Shown here: positions 34,081 to 41,703 of the stretch, in pieces
Layout: each line of letters opens with the position of its first letter
Position numbering within the stretch: the first letter of the stretch is position 1
Assembly: GCF_002237645.1 (NCBI RefSeq)
Contig: NZ_MJUZ01000011.1
Span: 235,902-299,901 of the forward strand
Length of the DNA: 64,000 nucleotides
Source of the DNA: Desulfovibrio sp. MES5
GTDB taxonomy: Bacteria; Desulfobacterota; Desulfovibrionia; Desulfovibrionales; Desulfovibrionaceae
Direction: 5' to 3'
Program-made: the position numbers and the translations under genes
The notes under the pieces: generated by a model
The model's input: only the letters and a program-made list of their open reading frames with translations
What the model was told of the DNA's origin: nothing
The model's database searches: none

Positions 34081-35352
34081 ATGGATACGATTTCGCGTCA
34101 GCTTTTTGAAAAGGCCCAGGCGGTCATTCCCGGCGGCGTCAACAGCCCCGTGCGGGCCTGCCATAATGTGGACAGCCACCCGCTGTTTATCGCCGAAGCC
34201 CACGGTTGCCATCTGACCGACGTCGATGGCCGCCAGTATATCGACTTTGTGCTTTCCTGGGGGCCAATGATTCTTGGTCATGACGAACCCTCAGTCACCC
34301 GCGCCGTGTGCGACGCCGCCCATCGAGGCACCAGCTATGGCGCTCCCTGCCCTGATGAAGTGGCTCTGGCCGAAGCCGTGGTAGCCGCCATGCCCGGCCT
34401 TGAAATGGTGCGCATGGTCAATTCCGGCACAGAGGCGACCATGAGCGCCCTGCGTCTGGCCCGCGCCGTCACCAAGCGCGACAAGGTGCTCAAATTTGTG
34501 GGCTGCTATCACGGGCATGCCGACCCCTTCCTGGCGGCCGCCGGTTCCGGGCTGGCCACCTTCTCCATTCCCGGCACGCCGGGCGTGCCCCAGGCTGTTG
34601 TGGCCGACACTCTCCTTGCGCCGTACAATGATCTTGAAGCGGTAAGGGAATGTTTTGCCCAGCACGGCGAAAGCATCGCCGCCATCATTGTGGAGCCCGT
34701 GGCCGCCAATATGGGCCTTGTGCTGCCCAAGCCCGGCTTTCTTGAAGGGCTGCGCGCCATCTGCGACCAGTACCAGAGCCTGCTCATTTTTGACGAGGTC
34801 ATCACGGGTTTTCGCGCGGCATTGGGCGGGGCGCAGGCGCGCTTCAAGATTGATCCCGACCTCACCACCTTTGGAAAGATTATCGGCGGCGGCCTGCCCG
34901 TTGGGGCTTTTGGCGGCAAGCGCCGTTATATGGAACTTGTCGCTCCACGCGGCGGCGTGTACCAGGCGGGCACCCTTTCGGGCAATCCCCTGGCCATGGC
35001 CGCTGGCCTGGCCACGCTCGCCATCCTCAGGAAGGCGGACTACGCCGCCCTTGAAGACCGCACGCGCAAGTTCGCTTTCAGCCTGCGCGACATCATTGCC
35101 GGCAAGGGCGTTCCGCTGCAGATGCCGACCCTGGCCTCAATGTTCTGCCCCTATTTCAGCGAACATGAAGTGACGGATTTCGCCAGCGCGCAAAAGTGCG
35201 ACCAAAAGCTCTTCACCTCGTTTTACAAGCAGATGCGGGCACAGGGCATTTACCTTGCGCCTTCAGGCTATGAAACCGGCATGGTGTCGTTCGCCCATAC
35301 GGACGATGACTTCAACAAGACTCTGGACGCGGCCCGCAAGGTCATTTTTTAG
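34081..35352 (+). CDS. hemL: Glutamate-1-semialdehyde 2,1-aminomutase
   Basis: 423-residue PLP enzyme making 5-aminolevulinate, the first committed tetrapyrrole precursor. [10 protein letters not shown] (about residue 16), [16 protein letters not shown] (about 117), FDEVITGFR (about 238) and the PLP-lysine motif [18 protein letters not shown] (about 262) are all canonical. GGAG precedes the ATG. With the siroheme decarboxylase before it and corrin genes after it, this is a tetrapyrrole block. A composite repeat begins at its stop codon. Confidence 0.96.
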   Translation: MDTISRQLFEKAQAVIPGGVNSPVRACHNVDSHPLFIAEAHGCHLTDVDGRQYIDFVLSWGPMILGHDEPSVTRAVCDAAHRGTSYGAPCPDEVALAEAVVAAMPGLEMVRMVNSGTEATMSALRLARAVTKRDKVLKFVGCYHGHADPFLAAAGSGLATFSIPGTPGVPQAVVADTLLAPYNDLEAVRECFAQHGESIAAIIVEPVAANMGLVLPKPGFLEGLRAICDQYQSLLIFDEVITGFRAALGGAQARFKIDPDLTTFGKIIGGGLPVGAFGGKRRYMELVAPRGGVYQAGTLSGNPLAMAAGLATLAILRKADYAALEDRTRKFAFSLRDIIAGKGVPLQMPTLASMFCPYFSEHEVTDFASAQKCDQKLFTSFYKQMRAQGIYLAPSGYETGMVSFAHTDDDFNKTLDAARKVIF

Positions 35353-35816
35353 AGCCTGTTACATTTGAAATAACGTTGCCTGCTCGAGCGCTGCACAAGA
35401 GTGCAGCGCTCGCAGCGTGGCGTGGATTCAGCCGAACCTTGCCTGCTGTGGCGAAGCAAGCTACGGATGATTAAAGCGTTGTGACGCAGGCTTAAAGCAT
35501 TGTGACGCAGGAAACTATGCTTGAAGACAGCATGTGTAACGACACGGCTTGTCCCATACAATCGCTGTCGCCATCCGTAGCGATGCTGTCCTGCCCCGTA
35601 AGACGGTTCCGTCAACGGTTCAGGCAAGCCCTTCGGGCAACGGCTGCCGCGAAACTACGCTTGAAGACAGCAATTCGTTACTTGAACGGGCAGCCTGCTG
35701 ATGACTGTCGCTATCCATAAGAGGCAAAGCCCCGCTAACGTCTACCGTAAATTGCATTTTTCGGCTGTATAACACCTTTGAACTATGAAGCATTTCAAAG
35801 GTACTCTGGTCTAAAG
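35351..35816. repeat. Composite repeat (family E copy 2 interrupted by family F copy 2)
   Basis: The left part (TAGAGCC ... ATTTGAAATAACG and a GAGCGCTGCAC/GTGCAGCGCTC hairpin, then GCGTGGATTC) resembles one half of family E. The right end (GCATTTCAAAGGTACTCTGG) resembles the other end. Between them about 35471-35580 is the reverse complement of 7374-7480. This reads as one repeat nested in another. No gene is present here. Confidence 0.55.
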
Positions 35817-35913
35817 ACTCCTGGCTGCGATCATTGCGTCACACGGTGCATTTTTTCATGCCACAGGCCGCACCCTTCAAGCCGTGTGCGGCGGCAGACC
35901 GCCGGAGGCATTT

Positions 35914-37179
35914 GTGCACCCCGTTTTTGAAAAAAATTCTCTTGCCTGCTATGTCCTGAGCGCTGCTGCGTTGCCTTTGGCGCGGCGGCTCAAATCTTTG
36001 TTGGCCGGAAAGCCCTGGACTGTGCCCAAGGGGGGCCGCCTGGCGGAATGCCAGATATTCGCGCCAGAGCGTTTTTGTCCAACTGACGCGCAGGCTTTTA
36101 CAAGGCTGGGCGAACTGCTTGCATCAACCTACAGGCAGCACGGCGCGCACATTTTTATAGGAGCCACGGGCATTGCCGTCCGCGCTCTGGCTCCCCTGCT
36201 TGTACACAAAAGCGAAGACCCGCCGGTTCTGGTGCTTGATGGGGCAGGCTGCTTTGTCATCAGCCTTCTTTCCGGCCACTGGGGCGGCGGCAACGAACTT
36301 GCCCGCCATGTGGCCAAGCTGCTCCGGGCGATCCCGATCGTCACAACGGCCTCTGATGTCGCTGCTGAAGGGGATGCTGCTCCGGCTGAAACCGTAAAGG
36401 CCGCAGAGCCTGCCGACAGCCAGCCCGATGATGGCGGCGTCCATCCTTTGGCCCTTGACCTTTTTTTGCGCGAAACAGGGCTGCGCATTGTGGACTGGCA
36501 GCGCCTGCCGCGCGCGCAGGCCGCGCTGCTGGAGGGCGACTGCCTGGAGGTATGGGACCCTTGCAACGCCGTGCCCGCGCATCCCTCGCTCAGGCCTGTC
36601 GCCTGCGAGGGTGACGCGGCCGTGCCGCCTCCATCCTTTATGGGAGCCAAGCGCGAAGCGCATGCGCCGCCCCGTCTGGCTGCGCACTGGCGTCGCCTGC
36701 CGCTCTCTGAAGGGCTGCTGCGTGTGGCGGTGCCGCGCCTGTATGTGGGGCTGGGCTGCCGCAAGGATTTGCCCTCGGGAATGGCGCTGGCGGCTTTGCG
36801 AGAATTTTTTGAACTCCACGGGCTGGAGCCGCAGGCCATAGCCGCCTTGGGCACGGTGACAGAAAAATTGCAGGAGCCTGCCCTGCGCGAGCTTGCCTTT
36901 CGGCTCGATGTGCCCCTTCTGGGCTTTGATTCCGCCCGCCTGGCCCGCTGCCCGGTGCCCAATCCTTCCGAAGCTGCGGGTCGGCGCTTCGGCCAGCCGC
37001 CGTTCAGCGTGTGCGAGGCTGCGGCTCTGCTGGCCGCCAGTAAGGAAAACGACGTCAATGAAGCGCAGCTTCTGGTGTGCAAGGCCATTTATCAGTCACA
37101 GCTGACCATTGCCGTGGCTCTGGCCCCTGAAGCAAAAAATACCGTTGCTGCCCATGCAAAAGATACTGAAAAAGAGTAG
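35914..37179 (+). CDS. cbiG: Cobalt-precorrin-5A hydrolase CbiG
   Basis: About 421-residue CbiG of anaerobic cobalamin synthesis, which opens the delta-lactone of cobalt-precorrin-5A. The N-terminal domain has IFIGATGIAVRALAPLL (about residue 80) and VISLLSGHWGGGNELARHVA (about 117-136). The C-terminal domain has LYVGLGCRKDLP (about 275) and ALGTVTEKLQEPAL. The GTG start at 35914 is chosen because GGAGG lies 5 nt before it; an upstream GTG at 35884 is possible. It is followed 3 bp later by cbiH. Confidence 0.88.
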   Translation: MHPVFEKNSLACYVLSAAALPLARRLKSLLAGKPWTVPKGGRLAECQIFAPERFCPTDAQAFTRLGELLASTYRQHGAHIFIGATGIAVRALAPLLVHKSEDPPVLVLDGAGCFVISLLSGHWGGGNELARHVAKLLRAIPIVTTASDVAAEGDAAPAETVKAAEPADSQPDDGGVHPLALDLFLRETGLRIVDWQRLPRAQAALLEGDCLEVWDPCNAVPAHPSLRPVACEGDAAVPPPSFMGAKREAHAPPRLAAHWRRLPLSEGLLRVAVPRLYVGLGCRKDLPSGMALAALREFFELHGLEPQAIAALGTVTEKLQEPALRELAFRLDVPLLGFDSARLARCPVPNPSEAAGRRFGQPPFSVCEAAALLAASKENDVNEAQLLVCKAIYQSQLTIAVALAPEAKNTVAAHAKDTEKE

Positions 37180-37182
37180 GTC

Positions 37183-37956
37183 ATGACTCAAGCTGCCAGC
37201 CTTCACGTGGTGGGCCTTGGCCCCGGCCATCCCGACTGCCTTACGCCGCAGGCCCGCGCCGTTCTGGAGCAGGCCCAATGCGTTGCGGGCTATCATCTGT
37301 ATATGGATCTGGTCCCGCCGGAGCTGCTTGAAGGCAAACAGCGCATCAGCACGGGCATGCGGCATGAAACTGAACGGTGCGAGGCCGCAGTTGCCGCCGC
37401 TCTTGCAGGGCAGAGCACGGCTCTCGTCTGTTCGGGCGACCCCGGCATTTATGCTCTTGCCGGACTTGCCCTTGAAGTGCTGGAATCCCGCAGTCTCGTG
37501 GGCGTCGTTCCCTTTGGCGTTGTGCCGGGGGTGCCTGCCGTATGCGCAGCCGCGGCCCTGCTGGGCGCTCCCCTGACGCACGATTTTGCCTGCATCAGTC
37601 TGAGCGATCTGCTCACGCCGTGGGAAACCATCGTCAAAAGGCTTACGGCGGCCCTTGAGGCTGATTTTGTCTGCGTTATCTATAATCCCCGGTCCAAGGG
37701 CCGCCCAGGCCATCTGGACGCCGCCCTGGACCTGGCCCGCCGTTTTCGCGAGCCGCAGTGCCCGGTGGGCCTGGTGCGTCAGGCTTACCGTCCTGAACAG
37801 AGCGTAAGCGTGCACAGGTTGGACAGCTTTGATGCAACACAGGTGGACATGCTTTCGCTGCTGATAATTGGCAACAGTGAAAGTAGATCACTTGGGTCAT
37901 ATATGCTCACACCTAGAGGATATGCACGCAAAAGGCAGTCGCAAACGGACAAATAA
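37183..37956 (+). CDS. cbiH: Precorrin-3B C17-methyltransferase
   Basis: 257-residue tetrapyrrole methylase of the CobJ/CbiH type, which methylates C17 with ring contraction in corrin synthesis. It begins with VVGLGPGHPDCLTPQARAVL, then STGMRHETERCEAAV and VCSGDPGIYALAGLALEVL (the SAM-binding glycine loop), and VVPGVPAVCAAAALLGAPL. The C-terminus RSLGSYMLTPRGY is family-typical. It is coupled with cbiG (3-bp gap) and upstream of the cytochrome c3 promoter. Confidence 0.92.
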   Translation: MTQAASLHVVGLGPGHPDCLTPQARAVLEQAQCVAGYHLYMDLVPPELLEGKQRISTGMRHETERCEAAVAAALAGQSTALVCSGDPGIYALAGLALEVLESRSLVGVVPFGVVPGVPAVCAAAALLGAPLTHDFACISLSDLLTPWETIVKRLTAALEADFVCVIYNPRSKGRPGHLDAALDLARRFREPQCPVGLVRQAYRPEQSVSVHRLDSFDATQVDMLSLLIIGNSESRSLGSYMLTPRGYARKRQSQTDK

Positions 37957-37982
37957 CTTGAAAATGTATTTCACGGGGGCCA

Positions 37983-38011
37983 TTGACACGCCGCCATGCT
38001 GGCCGTAAGCT
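37983..38011 (+). promoter_or_regulatory. Sigma70 promoter for cytochrome c3
   Basis: Perfect -35 TTGACA (37983-37988), 17-bp spacer, TAAGCT (38006-38011). The start would be near 38018, about 40 nt before the GTG. Fits the very high expression known for cytochrome c3. Confidence 0.75.
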
Positions 38012-38056
38012 CGCAACAATTCTCATGTGTTGTTTTTTTTACCATGGAGGACTGTC

Positions 38057-38443
38057 GTGAAAAAATCTCTTGCTCTTACCTGTATGTTGGCCCTGCTCTT
38101 TGCTGTAAGCGCTTGGGCCGCCCCCGCTGTGCCCGACAAACCCCTGGAGCTCAAAGGCTCCCAGAAAACCGTCATGTTTCCCCATGCCCCTCATGCCAAG
38201 GTGGAATGCGTGACCTGTCACCACCCTGTTGATGGCAAGGAAAGCTTTGCCAAGTGCAGCAACGCTGGCTGTCACGATGACCTGACGGGCAAAAAGGGTG
38301 AGAAGAGCCTGTACTACGTGATCCATACCAAGACCGGACTCAAGCACACCAACTGCATGGAATGTCACACCAAGGTCGTGACCGAAAAGCCCGACCTCAA
38401 GAAGGACCTCACCGCTTGCGCGAAGTCCAAGTGCCATCCGTAA
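38057..38443 (+). CDS. cycA: Type I tetraheme cytochrome c3
   Basis: 128-residue precursor. The GTG start at 38057 has ATGGAGGAC upstream. The signal peptide KKSLALTCMLALLFAVSAWA is followed by mature APAVPDKPLELKG. There are four heme sites with the classic spacing: CVTCH, CSNAGCH, CMECH and CAKSKCH (CX2CH, CX4CH, CX2CH, CX4CH). Extra His residues (FPHAPHAKVECVTCHH) supply the axial ligands. This periplasmic carrier takes electrons from hydrogenases and feeds membrane complexes such as Nhc. It is monocistronic behind its own promoter, next to corrin and heme genes. Confidence 0.96.
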   Translation: MKKSLALTCMLALLFAVSAWAAPAVPDKPLELKGSQKTVMFPHAPHAKVECVTCHHPVDGKESFAKCSNAGCHDDLTGKKGEKSLYYVIHTKTGLKHTNCMECHTKVVTEKPDLKKDLTACAKSKCHP

Positions 38444-38490
38444 GCCTGGTTTTTGTTCCGGCCTTGTAGAGTCTTTTATGTTGATCTGCC

Positions 38491-38516
38491 CGGGCGTCCG
38501 CGCAAACGGACGCCCG
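38491..38516 (+). terminator. Hairpin after cycA
   Basis: CGGGCGTCCG, loop CGCAAA, CGGACGCCCG: a perfect 10-bp stem 48 bp past the stop codon, without a T-run. It may be a 3' stabiliser or a factor-dependent end. Confidence 0.5.
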
Positions 38517-38713
38517 CCGCAGAGGATGCGTGCGGCTTCGCCCTTGTTCGCGGGTTTGCCTGATCCGCTGACGGAATCGTCTTGGGCAGGGCGTTGTTGC
38601 CGCTGATGCTAAGGACATGACGTTTGCCAGCATGGCCATGTGCCGTGCCGCGCGGTGCAGCCTTTGGGAACCATGTTTTCAAAGGTTTGCATAACTTTTG
38701 GCCGGGCTCATAT

Positions 38714-38747
38714 AAGGCGGCGCAAGCACTGCTTGCGCCGCCTTTTT
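38714..38747 (+). terminator. Strong intrinsic terminator
   Basis: AAGGCGGCGCAAGC, loop ACT, GCTTGCGCCGCCTT then T-rich: a perfect 14-bp stem about 270 bp after cycA. Either a distal cycA terminator or the end of a short unannotated RNA. Confidence 0.75.
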
Positions 38748-38808
38748 GCGTATAGCCCCAGACAAACGCAATTTTACGTTGAAAGGCTTTGTGTGTGGGA
38801 GTGGGGGC

Positions 38809-38847
38809 GTGGGGAGAGCCCCATTTGCAAAAGGGTCTCTTCCCCAC
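38809..38847. terminator. G-rich hairpin, family C copy 6
   Basis: GTGGGGAGAGCCCC paired imperfectly with AAGGGTCTCTTCCCCAC, flanked by the family lead-in. Lies between the convergent cycA and roo genes. Confidence 0.5.
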
Positions 38848-39077
38848 GGCCCACCCCTAAAGCTCTTGTTGCAGAGCATACAAGGATCTTCCTGAAAATT
38901 CTTACCACGAAATGCGGGTAGGCGGAGGCTTTTGCTTGCCGCAGGCGAGCATTTCAAATGCTAAATGTTCCAGTATGGCATGGCTCAAGGAGTTTTGACC
39001 AGAAGCGGGGAGCCGGAGCAGCGTCTTCCGGCTGCGCATCATCCCAAAGTGTATGGCCCTCTGCGGGGACTGTTTAC

Positions 39078-39112
39078 AGAAAAAACCGGCAAAAGCAGCG
39101 CTTTTGCCGGTT
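39078..39112 (-). terminator. Intrinsic terminator of roo
   Basis: On the minus strand: AACCGGCAAAAG, 5-nt loop, CTTTTGCCGGTT then a T-run; 12-bp perfect stem, about 28 bp past the roo stop. Confidence 0.88.
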
Positions 39113-39139
39113 CATTGCAAAAATAGGCCGGGTAGGGGC

Positions 39140-40348
39140 TTAGCCTTCCTGGCACTTCTTTTTAAGGGCCTCGGCAATGGTCTTGCCCATGTCGTGGCAG
39201 GCCTTGAGAACGTCACGGTCGGGCCGCCAGCTGCATTTCACAGGCTCCACAGGCATGTCCATATGCATGCTGGTCAAATGCTCCTGCAACTGCTTGGGAG
39301 CTTCGCCAGACCAGCCGAAGGAGCCGAACGCCCCGCCAATGCGGTTTAAGGGGCGCAGTCCTTTCATGTAGGTCAGCTGGGCGGCCACCAGGGGCAGAAT
39401 GGTGTTGTTGTGCGTGGGGGAACCCGCCAGCACCGCCCCGCAGTCTGCCAGCTCCGTCATGACGGCGCTGTGGTGGTTGCTTTTGACAGACATGATGCGC
39501 GTGGGAACGCCATTTTCTTCCAGGCCGCTGCATATGGCGTAGGCCATGGTTTCCGTGGATTGCCACATGGTGTCATAAAAGATGAGCGCGCGCTGCTGCG
39601 GCTTTTGCTCGGCCATGGCGCGGTACATGTCGATGATGTCGCGGACGGCCTTTTCGCCTCGGTGGATGAGGCCGTGGTCGGGCGCTATCATGTCGATGTC
39701 AAGTTGCTCCAAAATGGGCAGGGCCTTGAGCACCATGGGCGAATAGGGCAGCACGATATTGTAGTAGTACTCCTTGACGCGGCGCTTGTATTCGCCATCG
39801 TCGTCGAAGTCGTCCACAAAGCGCGCCGAGCTCGCTATGTTCTGGCCGAAAATATCATTGCTGACGAGCAGCTTTTCTTCGGGAATGTACGAGACCATGC
39901 TGTCGGGCCAGTGCAGCATGCGCGTTTCCTGAAAAACGATGGTGCGCTTGCCCAGGCTGATGGTGTCGCCGCTTTTGACGGCCTGGATAGGCCAATCCTT
40001 GCAGGCGAAGTATCCCGCCAGCGATTTGAGCCCGGCCTGGGAAACAAAAAGCTTCTCAGGCTTGCACCGCTCCATGATGGTCTCGAGAGATCCGGCGTGG
40101 TCGAGTTCAAGGTGGTTGCAGACGACGTAGTCGATTTTTTCAGGATCCAGCACCTTGGCCATGCGGCACAGCAGGGTGCCTTCGCAGCCAGAGGCCACGG
40201 TGTCCATCAGCACATTTTTTTCGTCTTTAATAAGGTAGGCGTTGTACGTGGAGCCATCCGGGGATCGGGAATACCCGTGGAAGTCCCGGTGGTCGTAGTC
40301 CACGTAGCCTATCCAGAAGATGTCTTTTTTAATTTCAACAGGTTGCAT
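39140..40348 (-). CDS. roo: Rubredoxin:oxygen oxidoreductase (flavodiiron protein)
   Basis: 402-residue A-type flavodiiron protein that reduces O2 to water (or NO) with electrons from rubredoxin. The N-terminal metallo-beta-lactamase-like diiron domain carries NHLELDHAGS (about residue 79), MLHWPDSM (His, about 147), SNDIFGQ (Asp, about 165) and APDHGLIHRG (His, about 228). The C-terminal flavodoxin domain starts at ALIFYDTMWQSTETMAY (about 255), with GSPTHNNTILP and FGSFGWSGEA as FMN loops. Third gene of dfx-rd-roo. Cytosolic oxygen defence. Confidence 0.95.
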   Translation of the reverse strand: MQPVEIKKDIFWIGYVDYDHRDFHGYSRSPDGSTYNAYLIKDEKNVLMDTVASGCEGTLLCRMAKVLDPEKIDYVVCNHLELDHAGSLETIMERCKPEKLFVSQAGLKSLAGYFACKDWPIQAVKSGDTISLGKRTIVFQETRMLHWPDSMVSYIPEEKLLVSNDIFGQNIASSARFVDDFDDDGEYKRRVKEYYYNIVLPYSPMVLKALPILEQLDIDMIAPDHGLIHRGEKAVRDIIDMYRAMAEQKPQQRALIFYDTMWQSTETMAYAICSGLEENGVPTRIMSVKSNHHSAVMTELADCGAVLAGSPTHNNTILPLVAAQLTYMKGLRPLNRIGGAFGSFGWSGEAPKQLQEHLTSMHMDMPVEPVKCSWRPDRDVLKACHDMGKTIAEALKKKCQEG

Positions 40349-40389
40349 CTATTTTCTCCGGAATGATGGGTCTTCCCATTTACGAAAAG

Positions 40390-40422
40390 CCCCGCTTTAC
40401 CGCAAGCAGCGGCAAAGCGGGG
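40390..40422 (-). terminator. Hairpin between rd and roo
   Basis: CCCCGCTTTRCCGC paired with its complement around AAGCA; 13 of 14 pairs, followed on the minus strand by CTTTT. It could partly terminate or process the operon mRNA, raising rd/dfx output relative to roo. Confidence 0.55.
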
Positions 40423-40445
40423 GAAAATACAGTAAAAGATCGAGG

Positions 40446-40583
40446 TTAGGCCGGGCTGAACTGATCCTTACTCACCCCGCAAACCGGGCAGCACCAATCA
40501 TCGGGCAGCTGGTCAAAGGGCACATTGTCATGTTCGGCGGGATCATATTCATAGCCACAGACGGTGCAAACATACTTCTGCAT
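40446..40583 (-). CDS. rd: Rubredoxin, short-loop type
   Basis: A 45-residue rubredoxin: [19 protein letters not shown], ending [15 protein letters not shown]. The iron is held by CTVC and CPVC. It is seven residues shorter than the usual 52, lacking the middle loop, a property known of the D. desulfuricans rubredoxin. GGAGGATTT precedes the ATG. It lies between dfx and roo and is the expected electron donor to both. Confidence 0.95.
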   Translation of the reverse strand: MQKYVCTVCGYEYDPAEHDNVPFDQLPDDWCCPVCGVSKDQFSPA

Positions 40584-40641
40584 TGAAATCCTCCTGGGGA
40601 AATGGCGCGGAATCCCGCGCTTGGTAACGTGTTTATGAAAC

Positions 40642-41022
40642 CTAGTTTTCAGCCTTCCAGTGGCCGTGCAAATTGCAGAATTCGCGGGCGGTCACCTTGG
40701 AGGCGTCGATGGCAAAGAAAGCCTCGGGCGCGTCGCCGGGCTTGAGGAACTTTGTATAGCTTCTGCCGTCGGCCAGCAGTTCAATCCACTCAATCCAGTG
40801 CTTTTCTTCCATGGGGTGAGGCACGCTGCCCACTTTCACCAGATAGCCGCCGTCAACCTTTTCGATGACGGGAACATGCTTTTCCATGGCGCCGTCAGTG
40901 GCGCCCTCCACCATAAGCTTCATTGGTTCGCCACAGCAGACGAGGTCCGCGCCGCCGCCGTGCAGAACTTCAACAATATTGCCACAGTGGGTGCACTTAT
41001 AAACTTCCAGATGCTTGGGCAT
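40642..41022 (-). CDS. dfx: Desulfoferrodoxin (superoxide reductase)
   Basis: 126-residue two-domain superoxide reductase. Center I is the desulforedoxin-like N-terminus: YKCTHCGN and LVCCGEP supply four Cys. Center II Fe(His4Cys) ligands are in [21 protein letters not shown] and CNLHGHW. The start at 41022 ([10 protein letters not shown]) has GGAAAC upstream; the frame is open further up but is not homologous. First gene of dfx-rd-roo with a clear promoter at 41133-41160. Confidence 0.95.
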   Translation of the reverse strand: MPKHLEVYKCTHCGNIVEVLHGGGADLVCCGEPMKLMVEGATDGAMEKHVPVIEKVDGGYLVKVGSVPHPMEEKHWIEWIELLADGRSYTKFLKPGDAPEAFFAIDASKVTAREFCNLHGHWKAEN

Positions 41023-41132
41023 GGTTTCCTCACAGACGTTTAGGCCGTTACGGCCTTGATATAGTTTGCCGCCCGGGCTTGCCGGGCGGGGGCCATACAA
41101 TAGCGTATGCGCTTTCTTGGCCCCGGATACCG

Positions 41133-41160
41133 ATAATATTGTGTAAGAAGTCAGGGTCAA
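41133..41160 (-). promoter_or_regulatory. Sigma70 promoter for dfx-rd-roo
   Basis: Minus strand TTGACC, 16-bp spacer, TATTAT, about 110 bp upstream of dfx. Immediately upstream (41181-41197) is an A/T-rich near-dyad TTAGTAATTATTATC that could bind a Fur/PerR-type regulator; the latter is speculation. Confidence 0.65.
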
Positions 41161-41197
41161 AGTAAAGCGTTTTTATAAAAATTAGTAATTATTATCA

Positions 41198-41553
41198 AAA
41201 AGCAGGCGCGCTAGGGCATCGAGCCTGTTCACTCAATCAGTCGCACAGAAAACGGCCTGGCGCAAGAGCAATTTCATATTTGCAACTGCTCCTGTTGTGA
41301 GCACTCCCGCGCTTGCGAGCGCAGTCGCTCGCTGTGAAGGCGTACGTGGGTTCTTTGCGCGGCTCGGGGCAGGGGGCATCTAAGATTTGGAGAATAAGAA
41401 TGCTTGGGTGCTGGGAGCGCCCGCTTCAAGACAGGATGTTCTTCGCACTAAAGCAGGCATCTTTGTGATGGGGGCTGTCTGGAAGGCGCGCCTCTGGAAC
41501 ACCGCCTCAGATCAGAAAACTTATTGTAGCATGCTAAAAGGCAATAAGAGCTT
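41198..41553. other. Gene-less gap
   Basis: Upstream region of dfx up to the family C copy 7. No gene supported. A GCGCTTGCGAGCGC palindrome occurs around 41310-41323. Confidence 0.35.
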
Positions 41554-41604
41554 TGGGGGGAGCGTCGGGGAGGAGCCCCTTATGCAAAAGGGCCCCCACC
41601 CACA
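41554..41604. terminator. Degenerate G-rich hairpin, family C copy 7
   Basis: GGGGGGAGCGTCGGGGAGGAGCCCC-type lead and AAAAGGGCCCCCACCC arm, with poorer pairing than other copies. Located about 100 bp downstream of the minus-strand gene ending at 41704. ATTTCAAAGGTATCCTGG (about 41687) beside it is a family E end. Confidence 0.4.
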
Positions 41605-41703
41605 AGCTTTCCTGCACGCGCTGCCAACCAACTGCAGGGGCAGCGCGGCGTGCAGGAGCTTTCGCACAGGGTCTTCCCACAAAGTATTTCAAAGGTATCC
41701 TGG

